9,944 nt of DNA from Chloroflexota bacterium (GCA_003695215.1 RFIM01000279.1:1-9944), one strand, 5' to 3'. Positions 1 to 7,014 are shown, counted from the stretch's first letter. Program-made: numbers and translations. The notes: generated from the letters alone by a model not told the origin.

Positions 1-512
1 CCAGGCCTTAGCACGACCACAGGCAAGCCCGATTCGCGTCCTGCTTGCAGCGCCAACTGCTCAGCGTGCAGCTTGCTGCGCTGATAGGGATCGACAGGAT
101 CGGTCGGATGCGTCTCATCCACTATACGCCCTGCTAGTGGCTTGCCGACAACCACAACGGTCGAGATATGGACGTATTTCTCTACCTGTGCAGCCAGTGC
201 AGCCCGCATGACGTTAGCCGCGCCTTCGACGTTAGTGCGCTCGAATTGCTCGTGCTTGCCCCAGAAGGCGAACTTGGCCGCCGCATGGACGACATAACGA
301 CAGCCCTGGACTGCACGCTCGATCAGCGCGGCGTCTGTCACATCACCACGCACGATCTGCAGCCCTTCGCCCAGGGTCTGCAGCCAGGCGTGGCGCTCAG
401 GTTGGCGTGTCAGGGCGCGCACACAAAAGCCCGCGCGCAACAAGGCAGGCAAAAGGGCATAGCCCAGATGCCCTGTGCCGCCTGTTACAAAAATGATCGG
501 TTGATCACTCAT
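1..512 (-). CDS. NAD-dependent epimerase/dehydratase, N-terminal part (cut by window edge)
   Basis: Extended short-chain dehydrogenase/reductase, a cytosolic enzyme that uses NAD(P) to epimerise, reduce or dehydrate a sugar or similar substrate. The 170 visible residues form a Rossmann fold. They carry the nucleotide-binding GGTGHLG at residues 11-17, GDVTD at 56-60 (adenine side), HAAA at 76-79, TNVEG at 93-97, the active-site Ser/Thr in HIST at 115-118, and YQRSK at 143-147 with catalytic Tyr143 and Lys147. The frame then runs into LRPG and off the left edge, so the substrate-specific C-terminal half is missing. The start is ATG 512. An AAAAGGA at 527-533 lies 14 nt upstream, rather far for a ribosome site, but no other start in frame looks better. 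It diverges from the propeller gene. The pattern resembles HpnA-like or dihydroflavonol-reductase-like epimerases. The family call is firm; the substrate is unknown. Confidence 0.9.
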   Translation of the reverse strand, partial: MSDQPIIFVTGGTGHLGYALLPALLRAGFCVRALTRQPERHAWLQTLGEGLQIVRGDVTDAALIERAVQGCRYVVHAAAKFAFWGKHEQFERTNVEGAANVMRAALAAQVEKYVHISTVVVVGKPLAGRIVDETHPTDPVDPYQRSKLHAEQLALQAGRESGLPVVVLRP

Positions 513-541
513 ATCGACCAGATGAGTCCTTTTCGGCGTGC

Positions 542-550
542 ATTGTAACA
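542..550 (-). promoter_or_regulatory. Candidate extended -10 promoter for the epimerase gene
   Basis: On the minus strand the sequence reads TGTTACAAT: a TACAAT -10 (542-547) preceded by TGT, which fits the extended -10 form TGn. No good -35 is visible 16-18 bp upstream. Transcription would start near 535, leaving a leader of about 23 nt that contains AAAAGGA before the ATG at 512. This is a pattern match only. Confidence 0.4.
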
Positions 551-578
551 CGCTTCAGGCGCTTATGATGGCGAAATA

Positions 579-587
579 TGCTATACT
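579..587 (+). promoter_or_regulatory. Candidate extended -10 promoter placing the transcript start at the ATG (leaderless)
   Basis: The sequence TGCTATACT gives a TATACT -10 at 582-587 with an upstream TGC, the extended -10 form. Only six bases (588-593) separate it from the ATG at 594, so a start at the usual distance falls on or next to the A of the ATG. No Shine-Dalgarno sequence lies upstream of the ATG, which agrees with a leaderless message. No convincing -35 is seen. Confidence 0.5.
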
Positions 588-593
588 CAAGTT

Positions 594-1799
594 ATGAAGC
601 TGCTGCTACGCTCCGTTTGGCTGTGCACAGCAATGTGCGCTGTGCTGATAGGCAGTTTGCGCGGCGTGGCTCAGGCCTTTGCCACGCCCGATTATGTCTG
701 CCTGCACTTCGCCGATTGGCAGGCGCGTGCTAGCCTGCTGGACTTGCGCAGCGGCGCGCTCATGCGCGATTATCGCCTCCCGAGAGCCTCCAAGCTGCCA
801 CAGACCGCTTTTTTGCTGCCCGAACTGAGCGCCGCTGATCTGCCCGACCTGCCTGGCGATAGCCGCGTCCATGTATCGCCCGATCGGAAGGTTGCCGTGA
901 TTGAGAGCAATGCCAACGGCTTCTACGGCGTCATCCGCGCCGACAGCGCGCCGATCATCGCGCCGAACGACAAGCATCGCTTCATCGGCTGGTCGGCTGA
1001 TAGCGAGCGCATCGGGCTGATCGAGCGGCGCCGTGGCGAGAACTACGCGACCCTGCTCGCCTTCGACCTGGCCCGTCAGGAATATACAGTAGTGCGGCAG
1101 CGCGTCTGGATCGGCGGGCAGCTCACCAGCGACACATATGGCGGTCACCGTCAACGCATCTTGGTGCCATATCGGCTTTCGCCCAAAGTGGTAGCGCTGG
1201 ACTTGATGGACGTGGACGGTCAGAATGCGCGGCATTTGCTCACGGATAACACTTTCTTTCGCTGGAGCTGGTCGCCTGATGGGCGCTATGTGGCGATTTT
1301 GAACGGCGTTGAATCGGCGACGCGCCTGCTGGTCGCGCACACAGATGGCAGTGCCGTGCATGAGGTCAGCGGCTTGGAGACGTTTTACGGCGTAGCTTGG
1401 CAGGCCGACGGTCAGCTGGCTTATGTGGGCAGGCGCGCGGGCCATTGGCTGATCGGCGTGATCGAGCCGCATAGCGGCGCGCAACATCTCATCACACAGC
1501 TGCCACGTTCTGTTCGCCTGAAGCCTGATGCCTTCGCAGTGTCGGCGCGCGGCGCGGCTGTGGCGCTCTCAGTTGAGCGGCGCGTCTATGTGGCAGAGCG
1601 CGGCCAGGCACCACAGTTGCTGCCACGCGGTCAAGCCAATGTCTTTTTGTGGTCGCCTGATGGCGCTCACCTGGCACGCCTATTCGTGCCTGAAGGCAAA
1701 GTGACGCCTACGGTGCAGATTGTTCTGCCCAACGGCCAGGAAATTGGCCGTTTTGCCGTCAAACGCGGCACTTTGCGCGCCTGGTCAGATTGCTCTTGA
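594..1799 (+). CDS. Secreted TolB-like beta-propeller protein (PD40/WD40-like repeats)
   Basis: Protein of 401 residues. It has a signal peptide (residues 1-28 or 1-30: basic start, hydrophobic core, AQA/AFA cleavage site) followed by a beta-propeller. The propeller shows as recurring PD40-type blades: VSPDRKVAV near 94-102, GWSADSERIGLI near 132-143, WSWSPDGRYVAI at 224-235, WQADGQLAYVG near 269-279, and LWSPDGAHLARL near 352-363. This blade type is known from TolB and from the N-terminal domains of prolyl oligopeptidase-family enzymes. Here no catalytic domain follows, so it is a stand-alone propeller, probably acting outside the membrane as a binding or scaffold module. Its ligand is unknown. 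The N-terminus has two cysteines (C11, C15) inside the hydrophobic stretch, but no proper lipobox. The ATG is chosen because translation runs straight into the signal peptide and the promoter lies 7 bp upstream. It is a single-gene unit, convergent with the opp operon. Confidence 0.8.
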   Translation: MKLLLRSVWLCTAMCAVLIGSLRGVAQAFATPDYVCLHFADWQARASLLDLRSGALMRDYRLPRASKLPQTAFLLPELSAADLPDLPGDSRVHVSPDRKVAVIESNANGFYGVIRADSAPIIAPNDKHRFIGWSADSERIGLIERRRGENYATLLAFDLARQEYTVVRQRVWIGGQLTSDTYGGHRQRILVPYRLSPKVVALDLMDVDGQNARHLLTDNTFFRWSWSPDGRYVAILNGVESATRLLVAHTDGSAVHEVSGLETFYGVAWQADGQLAYVGRRAGHWLIGVIEPHSGAQHLITQLPRSVRLKPDAFAVSARGAAVALSVERRVYVAERGQAPQLLPRGQANVFLWSPDGAHLARLFVPEGKVTPTVQIVLPNGQEIGRFAVKRGTLRAWSDCS

Positions 1800-1808
1800 G
1801 CGGTGTTC

Positions 1809-1842
1809 GCCCTTGCCGCTGATCAGGCCGAGCAGCAAGGGC
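1809..1842. terminator. Hairpin between convergent genes, possible bidirectional terminator
   Basis: An 8-bp perfect inverted repeat, GCCCTTGC (1809-1816) and GCAAGGGC (1835-1842), is followed inside by one mismatch and three further pairs, with a loop of about 10 nt. It lies in the 54-bp gap between the stops of the propeller gene (1799) and oppB (1854), where a terminator shared by both strands would be expected. Neither side has a T-run, so it is not a textbook intrinsic terminator. Confidence 0.45.
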
Positions 1843-1853
1843 TATGAGCGCGG

Positions 1854-3077
1854 CTAATCGAAGCGAATGCGCGGATCGAGCCAAGTGTAGATCACGTCCA
1901 CCAGGATGTTGCCCAAGATCAGGAAGACAGAATACAAAATAGTGACGCCGAGCAACATAGTGTAGTCGCGCGCTGCGATGCTAGTCACGAAGACGTCGCC
2001 CAAGCCAGGGATAGCGAAAAGGCGCTCGATGATCAACGAGCCTGTCAGCACGCCTGCCAAAAGCGGCCCGACAATAGTCGCCACTGGAATCAGGGCATTT
2101 TTGAGCGCGTGAATGTAGATGACGGTTCGCTCGCGCAGGCCTTTGGCGCGCGCCGTGCGGATATAGTCATCGCGCAGCACTTGCAGCACGCTAGCGCGCG
2201 TCAAGCGCGCCAAACCTGCTGAGATGCCAATGCCCAGCACACTGACGGGCAAGATAGCCACGCTGATGAAGTTCCAATCGAGGATGTTCGGCAGCTTCCA
2301 GACGCGCGGATCGACAGGCGGCAATATCTTCCACTGCACGATCAGCACGATGATCAGGATCGGCCCAAGCACTAACGTCGGAATGGCAGCGATAGTGCCT
2401 GCGAAGAAGGTCACGCCGTAATCAATGGGCGAGTTACGGTACAAAGCCGCCAACACGCCCAACGGCACGCCCACGGCGAATCCGATGAACACGGCCAGCA
2501 AGCCTAGGCGCACTGAGACGGGCAAGCGATCTGCGATCAGGTTGTTGACAGGCTGCCCAAGCGTGGTGCGCCCAACTGATAAGCCGAAGTCAAACCGTAG
2601 CACATTGTTCAAATAGCCGAAGAACTGGCTCAGGAACAAATCGGAGTACAGCACCTGCGAGGCTTGCAGGCAGCGCACTTGCCTTCCGCCAAGCGTGATA
2701 GTCGTCTCGCGGCGCTCAGTGACTATGCGGAAGAGCTGCCAGCCTTCGTATTCGTCCACTACATTCGTAGCAGGGCGGGCTTGCTCCAGCGGCACGCCAC
2801 GCCGCAACTCGTCGCAATCGGCAAGCGCGGGATAGATCACACGACGCGGGATATCGTGATCAGGCGCGATGGTATCGAAGGGAAAGTTCAGCAAAAAAGG
2901 CAAGTCCAGGCCGTAGCGCTGCTCGAGCGCGCGCCGAATCGACTCAGGTGTGCTTTTCGAGCCGCTGAAATCAAATGGGCCGCCTGGCACTGCCCGAATC
3001 AGCAAAAAGGTGAAGAAAATGATCGCCAACAGCACTGGAATGGCGATCACAATGCGCCTGAGGATGTACTTGGTCAT
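1854..3077 (-). CDS. oppB: Opp/Dpp-type ABC transporter permease, OppB-like, with a large loop insertion
   Basis: Integral membrane subunit of an oligopeptide/dipeptide importer; it forms half of the pore with OppC. The 407-residue protein starts with the family's hallmark N-terminus: TM1 at about 9-29 and then AVPGGPFD. The permease core follows at about 185-400 with five more helices. The cytoplasmic EAA loop that docks on the ATPase lies at about 303-331 (DDYIRTARAKGL...NALIP), and the C-terminal LDPRIRF is typical. Usual length is about 305-340. The surplus is a polar insertion at about residues 59-149, between RYGLDLP and the segment that continues FGLSVGRTTLGQPV. It contains C88 and C136 and should face outward. 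The start is ATG 3077, with AGAGGAG (3084-3090) 6 nt upstream; this ribosome site touches the stop of the preceding lipoprotein gene. It is the last gene of the operon. The family is certain; the cargo is not shown. Confidence 0.93.
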   Translation of the reverse strand: MTKYILRRIVIAIPVLLAIIFFTFLLIRAVPGGPFDFSGSKSTPESIRRALEQRYGLDLPFLLNFPFDTIAPDHDIPRRVIYPALADCDELRRGVPLEQARPATNVVDEYEGWQLFRIVTERRETTITLGGRQVRCLQASQVLYSDLFLSQFFGYLNNVLRFDFGLSVGRTTLGQPVNNLIADRLPVSVRLGLLAVFIGFAVGVPLGVLAALYRNSPIDYGVTFFAGTIAAIPTLVLGPILIIVLIVQWKILPPVDPRVWKLPNILDWNFISVAILPVSVLGIGISAGLARLTRASVLQVLRDDYIRTARAKGLRERTVIYIHALKNALIPVATIVGPLLAGVLTGSLIIERLFAIPGLGDVFVTSIAARDYTMLLGVTILYSVFLILGNILVDVIYTWLDPRIRFD

Positions 3078-3089
3078 CTCTGGCTCCTC

Positions 3090-3728
3090 TCACTTGAGCG
3101 GCGCCAGCTGCTCTTCCAGCAGCCAGCCACTGACTGTGCCGCAGCGCACTTGCACGTAGATATTCCTGTCGTTTGGATTGAACGGGTTGGCGGTCAGGCC
3201 TGTGACGCTGACTTCTGTGCCGTTTGGGCAGGCTTGGTCAAGCGGCGCTGAGGTGACGTCTGATTGGCGGTAGAGCCTGGCATCGCTGCCATCAGCCGTC
3301 TGGACAATCGCTTTATCGCCACGGTTGAAGCGCGAGAACTGGTATTCGGCGATCCAGCCTCTGCCGCTGCACTGCACCAGATAGTAGATCGTCTCATCGT
3401 TCGGATCGTTGATGTTGCGCGAGACGTCCAGCACAGTCACTCGCGTATTTGGGAAGCATGTGGCACCGCCAATGCCTGGCACTAGCGGGCCCGCGCTAGC
3501 AGGCAACGAGACGGCCGCAAACTCTGAGAGGCCGACCACAACGCCGCTCTCGCCAACTTTGAATTTGGTAGTGATGGGCAAGGGCGTCGGTGTAGCCGTT
3601 GGCACGGGCGTATCGGTCAAGCGAATGAAGAGCGTATCATTGGCTGTGCAAGCCAGCGATGCCATGAAGAACATTAGCAAGGCGAGGCTGCTGGCTAGCA
3701 ATGCGCGCATTCGGTGCAAGGGCTTCAT
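3090..3728 (-). CDS. Lipoprotein with Thr/Pro linker and two SH3-like Cys-pair repeats, inside the opp operon
   Basis: Unrecognised 212-residue lipoprotein. Residues 1-26 are a lipoprotein signal peptide ending in the lipobox SLAC, with C27 as the lipidated residue. A flexible linker TPVPTATPTPLP follows at about 40-51. The rest contains two similar modules offset by exactly 76 residues. Cys pairs C91/C120 and C167/C196 have identical spacing. PND(x2)IY occurs at 109-115 and 185-191, and a GW ends each module (124-125 and 201-202). The short beta-rich units ending in GW(I/L) resemble bacterial SH3-like (SH3b) folds; this is a resemblance, not proof. Each module probably holds one disulfide outside the membrane. 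The gene starts 2 bp after the oppC stop and ends 12 bp before oppB, so it is translated as part of the transporter operon and may be an accessory or tethering subunit. It is not a substrate-binding protein: it is far too small (OppA proteins run to about 500-600 residues). Confidence 0.85.
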   Translation of the reverse strand: MKPLHRMRALLASSLALLMFFMASLACTANDTLFIRLTDTPVPTATPTPLPITTKFKVGESGVVVGLSEFAAVSLPASAGPLVPGIGGATCFPNTRVTVLDVSRNINDPNDETIYYLVQCSGRGWIAEYQFSRFNRGDKAIVQTADGSDARLYRQSDVTSAPLDQACPNGTEVSVTGLTANPFNPNDRNIYVQVRCGTVSGWLLEEQLAPLK

Positions 3729-3730
3729 CT

Positions 3731-4756
3731 TCAGCTACCACGCAAACTTGGATCAAGGGCGTCACGCAGCCCATCGGCCAGGAAGTAGAAGGAAAGCACG
3801 GTCAGGCCGAGCATCACAGATGGCACCAGCACCAAGTGCGGATAGGCGCCGAAGGTATTGTTCTGGGCCACTGCGATCATGCTGCCCCAGCTTGGCGTCG
3901 GCGCGTTGACGCCAATGCCAAGATAACTCAGCGCCGTCTCCACGCCAATGAAGCCCGCGATAGACTGCACGCCGACTACCACGAGCGGCCCGAGAATGTT
4001 GGGCAGAAGATGCGTGAAGATGATGCGCCTATCGCGTGCGCCAATGGCGCGGGCTGCCTCCACAAATTCCTTCTGCTTGTAGGAGAGCGTTTGCCCACGT
4101 GCCAGGCGCGCAATGCCGATCCAGCTCAGCAAGCCCAGCACAATGAACAGGAAGAACAGGCCGCCCATGCTGCGGTCAATATCCACCAAAACCTGCGCAA
4201 AGGGCCCAACGCGATCGCGCTCGGCTGCAAGCGCCTTGAAGAATATCTGCAGCAAGATGAACAGCGCCAAATCCGGGATGGCGTATAGGAAGTCGATGAA
4301 GCGCATCATCAGGTTATCCACAGCGCCGCCATAATAGCCGGCGATCATGCCGTAGGTGATGCCGATCAGCATGGCGATGCTCGCGCCTACAAAACCGACC
4401 GAGAGCGAGACGCGGGCGCCATAAATGGCGCGGCTCAGCATATCGCGGCGCAAGTCATCTGTGCCGAAGACAAAGCACCACTGCGGATTCATGCGGCGTG
4501 GGTCTTGCGTGCAGGTCATCGGCGGCGCGAAGGTCATCCCAGGCGCCTCATGCTGATAGAGCGGATCGTCCAAAAAGCCAATGCTCTGCAAGAAATCCGC
4601 GCCAACTGCCAGCAGGATTAGGAAAATGATGAAGCCTAAGCCGACCAGCGCAAGGCGATTGCGGCGGAACTGAATCCACGCATCGGCAAGCGGCGTGCGC
4701 GTCTTGGTCTCATCTGCTTGATTGCCTAGTGAGAGCGGTTTAGTAGCAACTGCCAT
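3731..4756 (-). CDS. oppC: Opp/Dpp-type ABC transporter permease, OppC-like
   Basis: Second pore subunit of the importer, 341 residues. A cytoplasmic N-terminal stretch of about 30 residues is followed by TM1 (about 36-56), then an extracytoplasmic loop leading into the conserved GTDDLRRDMLSR (98-109). Further helices follow, with the EAA loop (EAARAIG at 233-239, continuing to HLLPNILGP) and the typical ending DALDPSLRGS. Two stretches are longer than usual: residues about 58-96, which include C82 and C94, and about 174-198 before TM4. The start is set at ATG 4756, because AGGTGG at 4765-4770 sits 8 nt upstream. A GTG at 4768 in the same frame lies within that ribosome site and is therefore unlikely. 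An 82-bp gap with no convincing promoter separates it from oppF. Its stop is 2 bp from the lipoprotein start, suggesting coupling. Confidence 0.93.
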   Translation of the reverse strand: MAVATKPLSLGNQADETKTRTPLADAWIQFRRNRLALVGLGFIIFLILLAVGADFLQSIGFLDDPLYQHEAPGMTFAPPMTCTQDPRRMNPQWCFVFGTDDLRRDMLSRAIYGARVSLSVGFVGASIAMLIGITYGMIAGYYGGAVDNLMMRFIDFLYAIPDLALFILLQIFFKALAAERDRVGPFAQVLVDIDRSMGGLFFLFIVLGLLSWIGIARLARGQTLSYKQKEFVEAARAIGARDRRIIFTHLLPNILGPLVVVGVQSIAGFIGVETALSYLGIGVNAPTPSWGSMIAVAQNNTFGAYPHLVLVPSVMLGLTVLSFYFLADGLRDALDPSLRGS

Positions 4757-4764
4757 TCTCAAAC

Positions 4765-4770
4765 CCACCT
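4765..4770 (-). promoter_or_regulatory. Ribosome binding site deciding the oppC start
   Basis: AGGTGG on the minus strand with an 8-nt spacer to ATG 4756. It rules out the longer GTG start at 4768, which overlaps it. Confidence 0.6.
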
Positions 4771-4838
4771 ATAAAACTCATTGCTGCTATGAAAGGCGCG
4801 AGCAGCGCACCGCCGTTCACGCCCTTCGCGCAGCATTC

Positions 4839-5864
4839 CTAGTTGGTCAGGTGACAGGCTACAAAGTGACCAGGCGAGACTTCCTTCAACTCAGGCTCAT
4901 CGCGGAAGCAGCTTTCAACCGCCACAGGGCAGCGCGTGTTGAAATTGCAGCCCACAGGCGGATTGGCAGGGCTGGGCACATCGCCCTTCAAGATGATGCG
5001 CTGGCGCTTTTTCTCCACAGCTGGATCAGGCACTGGCACGGCTGAGAGCAATGCCTGCGTGTAGGGATGCAATGGATTGTTGTAAAGCTCATCTGAAGGC
5101 GCCAGCTCAACGATCTTGCCCAAATACATAACTGCCACGCGATCGCAGATATGGCGCACCATGCTCAGATCATGTGCGATGAACAGGTACGTCAGGCCAA
5201 GTTCACGCTGCAAATCTTGCAACAAGTTGACCACTTGTGCCTGGATCGAGACGTCCAGCGCCGAGATCGGCTCGTCAGCTACGATCAGGCTTGGATTGAG
5301 CGCTAAGGCGCGTGCGATGCCAATCCGCTGCCGCTGGCCGCCGCTGAACTCATGCGGATAGCGGTTCACAAAGTACGGATTCAAGCCGACCTTCTCCATC
5401 AGGTACTGCACGCGCTCAGCGCGCTCAGCAGGCGTGCCGATGCCATGCACATACAGCGGCTCGGCAATGATCCGACCGACCGACATGCGCGGATTGAGCG
5501 AGGCGTACGGGTCCTGGAAGATCATCTGCATGCGGCGGCGCATGCGGCGCAGGGCCTCGCCTTTCAGGCTGACCAAGTCAACACCTTCGAACTCGACCGA
5601 GCCGGCCGTCGGGCGATAGAGCTGCAAGACTGTGCGCCCAGTAGTGGATTTGCCACAGCCCGATTCGCCCACCAAGCCGAGCGTCTCGCCTTTGTAAACA
5701 TCAAAGCTGACGCCGTCCACAGCTTTGATAGAGCCGACTTCGCGCTGCAAGATGAAGCCTGCCATGATCGGGAAATACTTCTTCAAATTGCGCACGCGCA
5801 GCAGCACTTCGCGCCCTTTGGCGTCTTTTTGAATAGTCGGTGTTTGCGTCATCAGCTCAGTCAT
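4839..5864 (-). CDS. oppF: Oligopeptide ABC transporter ATP-binding protein, OppF/DppF-like
   Basis: Cytoplasmic ATPase subunit of the importer; with OppD it forms the nucleotide-binding pair. The 341 residues contain Walker A GESGCGKST (66-74), Q-loop Q117, signature SGGQRQR (174-180), Walker B LIVADEP (193-199) and H-loop H231. The Opp/Dpp C-terminal domain follows, with HPYTQALL and four cysteines C306, C312, C319 and C337. In this family such cysteines can bind a 4Fe-4S cluster. The insertion KKYFPI...VGSIKAVDGVSF near the N-terminus is typical of the F-type rather than the D-type subunit. The start is ATG 5864, with AAGGGAG (5874-5880) 9 nt upstream inside oppD. An ATG at 5888 in the same frame lies before that site and is less likely. 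The ATGACTGA overlap with the oppD stop (8 bp) implies translational coupling. Confidence 0.95.
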   Translation of the reverse strand: MTELMTQTPTIQKDAKGREVLLRVRNLKKYFPIMAGFILQREVGSIKAVDGVSFDVYKGETLGLVGESGCGKSTTGRTVLQLYRPTAGSVEFEGVDLVSLKGEALRRMRRRMQMIFQDPYASLNPRMSVGRIIAEPLYVHGIGTPAERAERVQYLMEKVGLNPYFVNRYPHEFSGGQRQRIGIARALALNPSLIVADEPISALDVSIQAQVVNLLQDLQRELGLTYLFIAHDLSMVRHICDRVAVMYLGKIVELAPSDELYNNPLHPYTQALLSAVPVPDPAVEKKRQRIILKGDVPSPANPPVGCNFNTRCPVAVESCFRDEPELKEVSPGHFVACHLTN

Positions 5865-6867
5865 TGGCAGGCACTCCCTTTCGTACATCTACCCAGCACG
5901 CCACCAAGTGATTCGGGCTGCCACCTTCCACAGGCATCAGTGGCGGATTCTCTTCCTCGCATTTGGTCAGTTTGTAGGCTGCCTTGTAAATGCAGCGCGG
6001 CGCGAATGGGCAGCCTTTCGGCTTCTTGCGCATGTCGGGCGGCGAGCCTTCAATCGGGATCAGGCGCTCGCCACGCTGATCGACACGCGGCAAGGAGTTG
6101 CGCAAGCCAAGGGTATACGGATGGCGCGTATCGCTGAAGATTTCCATCACAGGCCCGCGCTCTACAATGAAGCCAGCGTACATGACCTGAATGGTATCTG
6201 CCAAGCCGGCGATCACGCCCAAGTCATGCGTGATCCAAATCATCGCCATGCCGATCTCATCGCGCAGGCGGCGCACCAAATCAATGATCTGCGCTTGGAT
6301 AGTCACGTCCAAGGCTGTGGTCGGCTCATCGGCGATCAGCAACTGCGGATTGCAGGAGAGCGCCATGGCGATCATCGCGCGCTGACGCATGCCACCTGAG
6401 AATTGGTGCGGATAGTCGTCCAAGCGGCGCTCAGCGCCAGGGATGCCGACCATCTGCAGCAGCTCAATGGCGCGGCGGCGCGCCGCTTGCTTGTCCATCG
6501 CCAAATGCAGCTGTAGCGCTTCTGTGATCTGCCGTCCAATGGTCAGCACAGGGTTAAGTGACGTCATTGGGTCTTGGAAGATCATGGCGATCTCGGCGCC
6601 GCGCACAGCGCGCATCTCCTCCCGCGAGAGTTTGAGCAGGTCGCGCCCGCGAAAGATGACCGAGCCTGACTCAATCTTGCCGGGCGGGCTAGGGATCAGC
6701 CCTAGAATGGAGAGCGACTGCACGCTTTTGCCGCTACCGCTCTCGCCCACAATGCCGAGCGTCTCGCCTTCATCAACGGTATAGGAAATGCCGTTAACGG
6801 CGTAGACAGTGCCTTCCTGCGTGTGGAAATAGGTTCTGAGGTCTTTAACCTCCATCAAGACAGTCAA
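5857..6867 (-). CDS. oppD: Oligopeptide ABC transporter ATP-binding protein, OppD/DppD-like
   Basis: First gene of the operon; the other ATPase of the Opp/Dpp importer. The 336 residues contain Walker A GESGSGKS (41-48), Q-loop Q98 in FQDPMTSLNP, signature SGGMRQR (157-163, the usual D-type form), Walker B LLIADEP (176-182), H-loop H214, and the C-terminal peptide-transporter domain with HPYT. Cysteines C286, C292, C303 and C324 are spaced as in the family's 4Fe-4S motif (GCPFAPRC...C...C). The start is a TTG at 6867. AAGGAG at 6876-6881 is 8 nt upstream, a very good spacing, whereas the first ATG (residue 5, at 6855) has no ribosome site. The rare TTG start may keep ATPase levels down. The oppF ATG overlaps its stop. 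No substrate-binding protein gene lies between it and its promoter. Confidence 0.95.
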   Translation of the reverse strand: MTVLMEVKDLRTYFHTQEGTVYAVNGISYTVDEGETLGIVGESGSGKSVQSLSILGLIPSPPGKIESGSVIFRGRDLLKLSREEMRAVRGAEIAMIFQDPMTSLNPVLTIGRQITEALQLHLAMDKQAARRRAIELLQMVGIPGAERRLDDYPHQFSGGMRQRAMIAMALSCNPQLLIADEPTTALDVTIQAQIIDLVRRLRDEIGMAMIWITHDLGVIAGLADTIQVMYAGFIVERGPVMEIFSDTRHPYTLGLRNSLPRVDQRGERLIPIEGSPPDMRKKPKGCPFAPRCIYKAAYKLTKCEEENPPLMPVEGGSPNHLVACWVDVRKGVPAND

Positions 6868-6875
6868 AGTAGCGT

Positions 6876-6881
6876 CTCCTT
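6876..6881 (-). promoter_or_regulatory. Ribosome binding site supporting the TTG start of oppD
   Basis: A perfect AAGGAG on the minus strand, 8 nt from TTG 6867 and 20 nt from the first in-frame ATG. The spacing favours the TTG codon as the true start. Confidence 0.7.
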
Positions 6882-7014
6882 ACTTAGGCAACATGATGTG
6901 ATTCGAGCAAGAGCAATACTTCTGCGCTCCATGGGGACGAGCGTGAATGCAGCACACGAGTGCACTGATGATGGTGAGCATCCTTCATGAAAGTGGTCTC
7001 AATAGTATCGCGGC

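Noticed and set aside
606..1487. 293-codon open frame on the minus strand opposite the propeller gene
   Set aside because: It lies wholly within a gene with signal peptide and PD40 motifs. Its translation has no recognisable motif or ribosome site, and such antisense frames are common in GC-rich coding DNA.
3701..4288. 195-codon plus-strand open frame opposite oppC
   Set aside because: Antisense to a firmly identified permease; composition is that of a reverse-complemented membrane protein.
4796..4831. GCGCGA...TCGCGC inverted repeat in the 82-bp gap between oppF and oppC
   Set aside because: Only 6 bp with a loop of about 24 nt, and no T-run; too weak to call a terminator or attenuator.
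4211..5146. Two copies of GCGATCGC (4211-4218 and 5139-5146), the HIP1 octamer frequent in cyanobacteria
   Set aside because: Two copies in coding DNA of this composition are not enough to suggest cyanobacterial origin, and the genes do not look cyanobacterial.
6868..7014. Riboswitch or T-box in the opp leader
   Set aside because: I see no T-box consensus and no other riboswitch core; only small imperfect hairpins.
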